From assembly GCA_029964075.1 (NCBI GenBank), contig CM057140.1:2808643-2872642 (forward strand): DNA of 64,000 bases, given 5' to 3'. How positions within the stretch are numbered: the stretch's first letter is position 1; each line of letters starts with the position of its first letter. The notes below the pieces were generated by a model that had not been told where the DNA came from, did not search any database, and worked only from the letters and a program-made list of their open reading frames with translations. Of the stretch, positions 40,901 to 46,800 are shown piece by piece. The DNA is from Patiria pectinifera (lineage: Eukaryota > Echinodermata > Asteroidea > Valvatida > Asterinidae). The position numbers and the translations under genes were made by a program.

Positions 40901-40989
40901 CTGTCACCATGTCCGTCATTGTGCTGCTTGTCAATCCCGCGTTAAATGAGAACGAGTCGGCGAACGTTTGCGGGGACGATTCCAGTTGA
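13728..40989 (+). CDS. Nicotinic acetylcholine receptor-like Cys-loop channel subunit, alpha-type, six exons
   Basis: Joined exons 13728-13965, 36466-36617, 37577-37731, 38037-38584, 39289-39544 and 40599-40989 give 1740 nt, 579 aa plus stop, with no internal stop and matching phases 1,0,2,1,2. Domains in order: signal peptide (about 1-33); six-cysteine segment (44-77); ligand-binding domain (about 85-297) with loop D W147, loop A Y180, Cys-loop C218-C232, loop B W239, and loop C Y280, vicinal C282/C283, Y287; TM1 (about 302-323), TM2 (332-352), TM3 (367-388); a cytoplasmic loop; TM4 (541-562). Pentameric ligand-gated channels of this family sit in the plasma membrane, and the vicinal cysteines mark agonist-binding alpha subunits. 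Oddities: the usual glutamate before TM2 is absent and one residue is added (GVVK in place of GEK); the N-terminal cysteine cluster is extra. Sequons occur at N76, N111 and N250. The gene converges on RPL24. Confidence 0.94.
15735..16390. repeat. Degenerate minisatellite, CCTCATGTCATATCAGC-type units
   Basis: About twenty variants of a roughly 30-bp unit with the core CCTCATGTCATATCAG or CATATGACCTCTGTCATATCAG follow each other, with drift and small indels. The array is in receptor intron 1. No open frame spans it, and the irregular spacing excludes a CRISPR array. Confidence 0.8.
18654..18960 (+). repeat. MITE family B, copy 2 (plus orientation, 3' end lost)
   Basis: It begins with TTAA followed by AGGCATAAGGATCGTTTGC, the family terminus. 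It shares interior blocks (GACGAAGTCATGTTTCGTGATC and GTATCCACTGAGCTGA) with the 27.4-kb copy. Similarity fades after about 18960, so the right terminus appears deleted or replaced. Confidence 0.7.
20640..21000. repeat. Interspersed repeat family D, copy 1
   Basis: It shares the order of CGGCCGCCTCTTC, AATCATACATTTGCAATA, TTGTAGCAA and a terminal GAGAAACTATTT..TTGGCCTAA with the sequence at 45.85-46.09 kb, and more weakly with 56.37-56.64 kb. No coding capacity or clear termini were found. Confidence 0.6.
22230..22610. repeat. Minisatellite of AGTCAGTCACA-type units
   Basis: Dozens of 10-11 bp variants of AAGTCAGTCAC run through this stretch, with occasional CATCACAAG and CAGTCGC variants. 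A 201-residue open frame overlapping it (21802-22407) is mostly this repeat and is not taken as a gene. The units are contiguous, without spacer structure. Confidence 0.88.
23587..23734. repeat. Tandem duplication, 77-bp unit
   Basis: Two nearly identical copies (23587-23657 and 23664-23734) share TATGATGTTTTACTTTCAAT through AATGAATATCGT. They differ at only a few positions, which suggests a recent local duplication in receptor intron 1. Confidence 0.85.
24045..24327 (+). mobile_element. tRNA-derived SINE
   Basis: A tRNA-like head has an A-box-like TGGCGTAGCTAGCGG and a B box GGTTCGATTCC near 24095. A body containing GTGGGTTTTCCTC follows, then a 3' tail of AATA/AAAT repeats (24290-24325). 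Pol III box spacing fits a tRNA-derived promoter. The head does not fold as an intact tRNA. Confidence 0.75.
24774..25177 (-). mobile_element. MITE family B, copy 3, with TTAA target duplication
   Basis: TTAA at 24770-24773 and 25178-25181 flanks a 404-bp element. The termini begin AGCCATACAGGATC on the left and, inverted, AGACACATAGGATCATTT on the right. The interior matches copies at 0.6, 27.4 and 44.2 kb. A TTAA duplication is typical of piggyBac-like and Kolobok transposons. There is no coding capacity. Confidence 0.85.
26010..26410 (+). mobile_element. tRNA-derived SINE with duplicated head
   Basis: Two tRNA-like units follow each other. The first (about 26017-26090) has GGCCTAGTGGTTAAGG and B box GGTTCGAATCC; the second (about 26165-26215) retains ACTCATGACC..GGTTCGAATCC. 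Each is followed by a body with TGTGTCCYTRGGYAAGCCAC and CACCCAGGAGTRT. The tail mentions a CATCCCATCTAGG block. An antisense 101-residue frame here is a by-product of the repeat. Confidence 0.8.
27422..27799 (+). mobile_element. MITE family B, copy 4
   Basis: The termini are inverted: AGGCATGATAGGATCGTTTGC on the left and ACAAATGATCCTATGCCT on the right. TTAA at 27800-27803 lies at the right edge and TTCA at 27418-27421 at the left, one base off. The 378-bp interior shares the family blocks and has no coding frame. Confidence 0.85.
29424..29504. repeat. Short foldback (36-39 bp arms)
   Basis: The left arm CAATGAAAGCCCGATGCTG.. is nearly the reverse complement of the right arm ..CAGCATCGAGCTTTCATTG. 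Only a few AT-rich bases separate them, so the strand could form a stable hairpin. The structure suggests a MITE remnant. Confidence 0.8.
30541..30733. mobile_element. MITE with about 32-bp terminal inverted repeats
   Basis: CACCCTGAATAAATCCCCGT..CTGATTGGT at 30543 is mirrored by ACCAATCAG..GAGGATTTATTCAGGTG ending at 30731. The ~190-bp element has a GC-richer core and no frame. No confident target duplication was found. Confidence 0.8.
30752..30892. repeat. Foldback element, about 70-bp arms
   Basis: The arms are centred near 30829. GACAGATGGAATGTTCCATT on the left matches the reverse complement on the right almost perfectly. Matching continues outward through GCAATGG..GAATAA to GAATGTTT at the edges. 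It directly follows the MITE at 30541-30733. Confidence 0.85.
31790..32790. repeat. Satellite-like tandem array, about 140-bp units
   Basis: Six to seven diverged units recur with a period near 137-141 bp, tracked by TAGTGACCGGAGYGYTGGTA at about 31880, 32019, 32158, 32299, 32540 and 32676. Each unit also has AACAGTCAGTA, TCTCGTATCTCTG..GAGCCATA and ACCAAATGCACCTCTCACTGAAATCAGAT-like blocks. It lies inside receptor intron 1. Confidence 0.88.
33150..33755. mobile_element. Composite foldback element with a near-perfect 84-bp-arm hairpin
   Basis: An almost perfect palindrome runs from about 33184 to 33358, centred on GGCGAAGCC at 33266-33274; TCCATGGACCATTCTATTTT in one arm mirrors the other. 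A second inverted pair links CTTCACCCACAGATTCTG (33363-33381) with CAGAATCTGTGGGTGAGGTG (33727-33746). Mirror-image open frames on both strands are by-products. Confidence 0.85.
35058..35445. mobile_element. Tc1/mariner-like MITE, TA-flanked
   Basis: Its termini are CAGGGTCCCCCCCAAAAAAA on the left and TTTTTGGGGGCACCCTG on the right, flanked by TA at 35056-35057 and 35446-35447. Arms continue inward, with AGAGCCTATTTTGTGAA near 35164 mirrored by TTCACAAAATAGGCTCT near 35293. A TA duplication is typical of Tc1/mariner elements; assignment is by termini only. Confidence 0.75.
36466..36617 (+). CDS. Receptor exon 2
   Basis: It encodes residues 80-130, start of the ligand-binding domain, with the family pattern EQKLYEDLF..NNLRPL..HSDQLLVYFTLKIKQIVDI. 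The acceptor is CTGCAG and the donor GTAAGC. It enters in phase 1 and leaves in phase 0. Its length of 152 nt is close to vertebrate nicotinic exon 2. Confidence 0.93.
36650..37140. repeat. Degenerate ACCAGACC-type simple repeat in receptor intron 2
   Basis: Many variants of ACCAGACC, CTAGACCAGAC and GACCGGA are scattered through intron 2 and resume after the hAT element (37462-37500). A 171-residue frame continuing from exon 2 is an artefact of reading through this intron. Confidence 0.7.
37149..37461. mobile_element. hAT-type MITE with 8-bp target duplication
   Basis: The terminal inverted repeats CAAGGGCGGATCCAG and CTGGATCCGCCCTTG are perfect. ATCACACT occurs at 37141-37148 and again at 37462-37469, an exact 8-bp target duplication as expected of the hAT superfamily. 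The 313-bp interior has C- and G-runs and an internal palindrome (GGGGCCCTTAAGCGGGCCCC), with no coding capacity. Confidence 0.92.
37577..37731 (+). CDS. Receptor exon 3 (fused equivalent of vertebrate exons 3 and 4)
   Basis: It encodes residues 131-182 with loop D (KQSW147KD) and loop A (WLPDTTLY180N). It starts after CACCAAG in phase 0 and ends in phase 2 before GTAAGA. At 155 nt it equals the sum of the usual 45- and 110-nt vertebrate exons, so the intron between them is absent. Confidence 0.93.
38037..38584 (+). CDS. Receptor exon 4: Cys-loop, loops B and C, TM1, TM2
   Basis: It covers residues 182-365. It contains the Cys-loop (C218-x13-C232 with FPFD), loop B W239TYD, loop C Y280-V-C282-C283-PVK-Y287, TM1 after RRKP, and TM2 from K332. 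The pre-TM2 linker reads YNVGVVK, one residue longer than the usual linker and without the glutamate. The acceptor is GTCTTAG; the donor GTAAGG follows ATCA at 38584. Confidence 0.96.
39289..39544 (+). CDS. Receptor exon 5: TM3 and first part of the cytoplasmic loop
   Basis: It codes for SEYYLIIMFLIAISTAMN through RKQRWFNAR (residues 365-450). The acceptor is CCACAAAG, entered in phase 1; the donor is GAG followed by GTGAGT in phase 2. It encodes TM3 and a basic juxtamembrane segment with CMDCKGEY. Its last ~25 nt are repeated several times in the following intron. Confidence 0.95.
39545..40598 (+). repeat. Receptor intron 5: tandem repeats carrying copies of the exon 5 end
   Basis: The exon-end/donor sequence GAAGCAGAGGTGGTTTAATG plus a degenerate GAGGTGAG recurs at about 39675-39705, 39836-39868, 40077-40110 and 40513-40545. 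Between them a ~150-240 bp unit repeats with TGTCTTCTGGTTG, GGGTTTG.ATNGG, ACACAGTTCAG.GGCAGAAGG and TTGGATGG blocks. The arrangement suggests tandem duplication that included the exon-intron border. Confidence 0.85.
40599..40989 (+). CDS. Receptor exon 6: amphipathic helix, TM4 and stop
   Basis: It encodes residues 450-579: a His/Asn/Gly-rich stretch, an acidic-basic helix (DDMRLTKLESNVHGVLRHIR) like the family's MA helix, REW..TDRLLFYIYACF TM4, and a short tail with a cysteine ending CGDDSS. The acceptor is TTGCTAG; the stop is TGA at 40987-40989. Confidence 0.95.
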
Positions 40990-43782
40990 CTATAGCCGAA
41001 TGGCCGTCAATTATTATTAAAGGCTTAAGGTGAAAGAGGTCTTTTGTTTCAACCATGCTTTTTGTTCGCGACTTTGGATCTGCAAATGACATTGCTGGTA
41101 AACTGACTGTCAGCAGGCCGTCCCTGGAAGGAAGATTCACTGATAGTACAAATTCAATTTGAAGAAAAAAAAGAAGATAATTTTAGCTCTTTTTGTGATA
41201 ATGTTTTCACTATTTTTAGTTCATTTATTTCAGCAGATGCCTAAAAGTGTCATTTAACAAATTCATTTCACAACAGAGTCTGTTGGATGTATCCTGAATT
41301 TTGGGATAAATACGAAATCGTCGGCATATTTTAAGTAAGCCAGCAAGTAGTAAAACAACAGTTGGTGGTACGATCTGGCAAACACATAATGGCTTATAGG
41401 GATAAACCGCAGTGCACATGGAGAGGAGCTCGTGCAACCTTTAGGCCTTTTCACACTCGTCTATGGGATCGGGTACCCGTAACCAACTTAGCAAATTACT
41501 TGATAATTTCTCAGACAATGCAAAAGAAAGATTTTAAAGCCATTTGTGGGGAATTTTCAAAATGAAAACCTGGCTACATGAAAAAAATTAAACCAGTTAA
41601 AAAACAGATTTCATGTAAATTTGCATTTAACCAGTTGAAGTTGGGTTTATTTTGGCAAGAACGGACCGAGGCACGGGTTTAATATTCACTCGACTGCAAT
41701 GCCAGGTGGGTTGAAGCCACCACCCTGGGGCTGAAGTTTTATTTCGGGCCTCGGTCGGTGGCTGTGGCTCGCTGACAGCTATTTTCCAGCCTCTGTTGTT
41801 GCGGGTTTTTCAGTCATCCGATCTGACTTTCGGAAAACTTTTGCGTGTACAATGTATACACGGCCTCCGCCTCAAAATGTGCGATAGATTATACTTGCCA
41901 AAGTTGCAGTTTACCCCGTTACCCAGTAAACCTTTAACAGAGAACATCTGGGATTTTATTTTTGGGGTTGGGTTCCTTTTTAGGGGTACCTGGGTACCAC
42001 TTTAGGTAGGATACCCATACTACCCCAACCTCGTCCCCAGGGCTTACTTTATTTCCAACCGTGTTTCCAATAGTAAACCCTGGATAGTAAACTTTCTTCC
42101 TGTATCCTGATTCGATATCGCAATTGGATAGTAATGGACTTTTATCGTGTACACATGTACTTGGTGTTGTTATTCACAACGTGCAGTAAGTGTTTTCACG
42201 ATCATTCGTCCACGCCTTCTCAAAAACGTTCCTTTCCTTTTCCAATTTGTTCATATTAATATGAAATGTGATACTGCATGTTGTCTCGATAAGATCGTAA
42301 CAGTTTAATTAAATAAATCGCGTTTTCGTAACTCACGCTGTGCTCGCGCTGCGACGAATTGACTGTTTTTACCCCAGACACCGCATACAAAAACGAACGA
42401 TAATGTAACGCACATGCAGGCACCAGAATATTCCTCATTTGCATACGTGTTCAAAAATCGTGCACATGCAAATGATCCAATACCAGGGTGAGAGAGCAGG
42501 TAGTGATGGGCACGTACTGCTCGACAGCCTGGGGTCGAGGTTGATACTACCCGCACTAGTGCAACCCAATGTAAGCATGAACAAGTAATACAACCCACAG
42601 TAAGTCATGATGTTGGGCTCATCGGATCCGTCTTTTACACTTGCGTGGCCATTATATTTTTTTTTTCGAGGGGCAACTTGTGCACAGAGGTCTGAACTGC
42701 ACGTACTTAATTGTCTTTCAAATTTCAGGGAATCTGGGGATACTGTTTGTTTGCTTATTTCGATTTGTATATTTTTTATAATTCAAATAAATAATCCCAC
42801 CATTTGTGTAAGTCCTAGTTGGCACTTGCACCATGTACATATTGTATAAATGCAATACAAAAAAAATGAGAGCTTTTTTTAAAAATATTATTTACGAAAA
42901 AATGTCTTTAAGAACTATCAAGTTGCACAACTTTTCTTAAATGTCTCAAATAAAAAAAAACTTGGTCAACTTTGTGTAAATGTATTTAAAAAGGCAATGT
43001 ACACGTTTGTGAAAAAAAAAATTGACAAATTGTGCGCATGTACACGCAACATGCATCAAATATATACTTCATGTACTTGTATATTGGGAAAGTGTTCAGA
43101 TACTTGTATTTTGTTTTCTCAAGTCAGCTGTGACAATGTTGCACTCCTGATTTGAAAATCACAGGCGTGTGCAAAAAGGCTCATCTGGATTTTTCTGGGC
43201 ATGTGATTTTTCTAGGTGTGTGATTCTGTGGTCCAAACTGGGACTGAACAATCCGGTCATTTTTTTTTTATACGCTTCATCTTGGTTTACAGTAAAGCCA
43301 TTTCAAGAGCTCACTGAAGTATACTTATAAATGTATGCCGAGATGTGCAGTACAGAGGGAGTCAGGCGTGCGATCATTTGCACTTCTCGGATATTAAATG
43401 TGCATGTATGGTATTAAATGTACATGAACTGACATCTTGCTTATCACCATTGTTTGAATAAAGACGCCTCTTCAAAACGGTCAATAAGAGTTCAATGTGT
43501 ATGTCGGTTAATTCTGCATGGGTATACTGTGTGCAGAGGGTTCAGTAGAGGGCGGTATTTGCTTTCAAGAACAAAATTTCAAAGCCTGTACAGTATAATA
43601 TCCCTCAAGCTGCTACCATATTGAGACAAGAAATAAGACAACCGACATCCTTTCAAGTCCGTTTCAGGCTAAAAACTGATCATGATTTATTGAGATCTGT
43701 ACACTCTCAAAGAGCATGAACTGAACATCTGGAGAGATAACCGAGGAAATGTGAACATCTGGAGATATAATTTAGGTTCTTG
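40990..43782 (+). other. Probable receptor 3' UTR and intergenic DNA
   Basis: No coding gene is seen. AATAAA at 43457-43462 is a possible receptor poly(A) signal, and an earlier AATAAATAA near 42786 is another. The stretch is AT-rich with A- and T-runs (42860-43030). The gene to the right is on the opposite strand, so 3' ends face each other. Confidence 0.4.
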
Positions 43783-43788
43783 TTTATT
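43783..43788 (-). terminator. RPL24 poly(A) signal
   Basis: On the minus strand AATAAA occurs here, 33 bases after the RPL24 stop codon, within a normal distance for a very short ribosomal-protein 3' UTR. Confidence 0.7.
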
Positions 43789-43820
43789 TCTAAATGTGAT
43801 TGTGAACGGGTAGAATGGCT

Positions 43821-43898
43821 TTATCTCTTGCCCGTGACTCTGGGAGCCTTGGTCTTGGGGTTGACAGCGGCCTTCTGCTTCACGGGCTTGGCCTGAGC
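43821..43898 (-). CDS. RPL24: RPL24 exon 5
   Basis: It encodes the C-terminal 25 residues (AQAKPVK through APRVTGKR) and TAA at 43823-43821. The acceptor AATGCAG precedes 43898 on the minus strand. The Lys/Ala-rich composition fits the eL24 tail. Confidence 0.93.
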   Translation of the reverse strand, partial: AQAKPVKQKAAVNPKTKAPRVTGKR

Positions 43899-46800
43899 CT
43901 GCATTGGGAAAGAAGAGGAAATAAAAAAGCGTATGAAATTGGCATTCATATTTAAAAAGGAAAGAATGTTAAAATCTGACGCCACTTTTTTCTTCAAATA
44001 TCATCTCAATAAAGGTCAGTCGTTGAATGGTCATGAATCTGGGACTGACAAAACATTTTTCCAATTTTGTTAAGAAATACTTAGAAAACATTTTTGACTC
44101 TACATAGAATTTATACAAAACTAATTAAGTGGCGTAAGGATACTACAGTCATTCTTTCCTCTAAAAAGGCATATAGAATCTTTTGCTTTTCATTTATTTT
44201 GCTCTTTTCCAATAATAACACCACTCAAAGTCCAAAGAAAGAATGTTCAAAACCTAACCTGTTGAAACTTTCAGCTCAGTGGATATTACCCTTTCGAGAA
44301 AACAGTGAAAAACCGTGCAAAAATTTTTGATCGAGAAACACGATTTCTACAATAGCACTCTTTATTTCCAAAAATCCCTCAACTGACTGATCGTTGGAAA
44401 TCACCCACATTTCTTGATTTCTTCCAAATGCCAGCAAGCCATACGGAACAATTTCACGGGATGTTTAGTACTTAGTACGATCTTTAATCCAAGTAAATTT
44501 TTTGATAATTCGATCGGTTACTTATTGGATGAATGCAAACGATCCTACATGCCTGTAAACTTCAAAACTCCCTCAGCATTTTATCTTTGAGAACCTTTCT
44601 GAACTGCCCTACAAGCTGTGCTGTGCAACAACCAAATGGTACAGTCTACGTAATTTAGGGCCCGTCTCAATCCGGGACGAGTTCCGAACAAGTTGTGGAC
44701 ATTGTATTGGGTATAAGTTGCAGGATTCTGAACAACTTCCCCGCAATCTTCCCGCAATGAAGTTATCAGTATTGGTGGAAAAAAAAGTGAATAATTCTAC
44801 CCATAACTTGTCCGGATATGAATTGAGATGGGCCCTTACACTACAGCATCCTCCGAAATCAGCCACACATTTCTGCCATAAAACCTCAATGCTGCAAACG
44901 TCTCCATTTTGCAAAGAAGATTTTGGAGGATTTGGGAAGGTTAGGGTTAAAGGGAATGTACATCATTGGCTTTTGCTGTAATTTTCAGAAATGAACTATT
45001 TGAGGGGTTAGATCAAATATTGTTACACTGACATTTTTAAAGTTTTGTGTTCGAAAAGGTTGGAAAAACCAAGAAAAACAAAAATGTTCAAGTAGTCTGG
45101 TTCCCTGACTCCACAAAAGATAAAATTGATCAATTTATAGATGATGGAAAATTGTAAGGCAATGGAACCAGTCTAGCTGGCCTGCACCCGTTCATGAACA
45201 TGTAACCAATAGCAAACAAAATTTGGACTGAAAAAATGGTCAATTTGGAGCAGTAGCTGAAAAATAGTTAGGTTTTCCAACGCTGATTGGCCTACCACCG
45301 TTGGAAATGTATACAAAAATATCATTTTCTTGAAAATGACTTCACACCAGGTGCCATGATTTTACAAGATGCTTGAGACTGTCAATAACCAACATCCCAA
45401 CATCCCAACTTGGTAGTTTTATTTTTCGATGTTTGCAAATGTTGTATATTCCCTTTAAGGTCTCCATCGATATACAAGTACATAGTAGGTGGATCATTTC
45501 CTTACCTTGGCCGGGGCGGCTTTCTTGGAGGCAGCCTTGGATGCCTTTGTCTTCTCCTTTGCGGCTCTGTGAAAAAAAGAAGACGACAATTCCATCAGAA
45601 TCGGATCCATAGATAGAAAAATAAAACATCTTTCAATGAAAACAGAACAGATGTAGCTAACCAGATCTACCGACCAGGCATTCATGTTTGGCCATTTCTG
45701 ACAAAAGAGGGCAGCAGATAACTTGAACGGTGACGGTATGAGGAGAATATCTGAATGAGACTGTTTTTTTTTTAGCAAGGATTCTTACCTACACCATAGT
45801 CAAAAGAAAAAAAAACCCAGCCAAACTGAGCTAAGGCCAATTAAACAAAATAAACCAGTCTTTAGTCCCCGCCTCTTCCTTTTCCCCCACTTTTTTCCTA
45901 TTTTGTAATCATACATTTGCAATAAATTAGGTCTTTTTATTTATTTCTTGCAAAATTGTAGCTAAATATGTAAATTCAAAATTTGATGAAAAGGGTGTTG
46001 GCTCTTAATGAAAAAAAAAGGGGGCCGCCTCCTCCCTTTTTAAAAAAGCCTAGAGAAACTATCTGTTGCTTATTTGGCCTAATAGCAGCTCAGGACAGAC
46101 ATGACCTACTCTACCGACATTTGAAATACTTCTGACATAAACTGCTCATTATAAGTTGGAATTTTTGCGCCGGGGCGATATAAATCAAATTAGGTTTTGC
46201 CCTTCACCGACGTTTAAACACTGTATACTCAGTGTGTTACCTCCCGAGCGAAAGTTGTAAAAATCACTCGGGTACATCAGATTCGAACCGGCCAACCGAT
46301 CCGACCGGTCGAGTGGTAAGACATCTGCACTAGAAAGCAGGAGGTCGTGGGTTCGAGTCCCACCCGAGTGATTTTTCCAACTTTCACTCGGGAGGTAACA
46401 CACTGAGTATTCAGTGTTTAAAGGGAGTATACACCATTTGCTTTTACTGTAATTTTCAGAAATGGATGGAATTGGGGGGTTGGAAATATAAAGCGAATAT
46501 AGTTACACTGACTTTTTTAGGTTTTGGGTTCGAAAATGCTATAAAAACCAAGAAAAACAATCATTTTCCTGTAGTCTGGTTCCCTGACTCCATATAAGAA
46601 GAAACAGAGCAGTTAACATACATTGGGGAATTGTAAGGTCAGGGAACCAGTCTAGCTGGCTCGTACCCGTTCATAGGTTTGTAATCGATTACAAACAAGT
46701 GCGATGGTCAATTGGGGCCAGTATTTGAAAAAAAAAGCCAGTTTTTTCCAACGCTGATCGGTCGATCAGCGTTGGAAATTGATTCAAAAATACCACTTTT

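Larger units (their letters stand above)
43899..45505 (-). other. RPL24 intron 4, mostly MITE sequence
   Basis: The 1.6-kb intron contains a partial family A copy (43966-44105), a family B copy (44164-44554) and a complete family C copy (44951-45454). The short remainder has no recognised function; no box C/D snoRNA was identified by eye. Confidence 0.8.
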
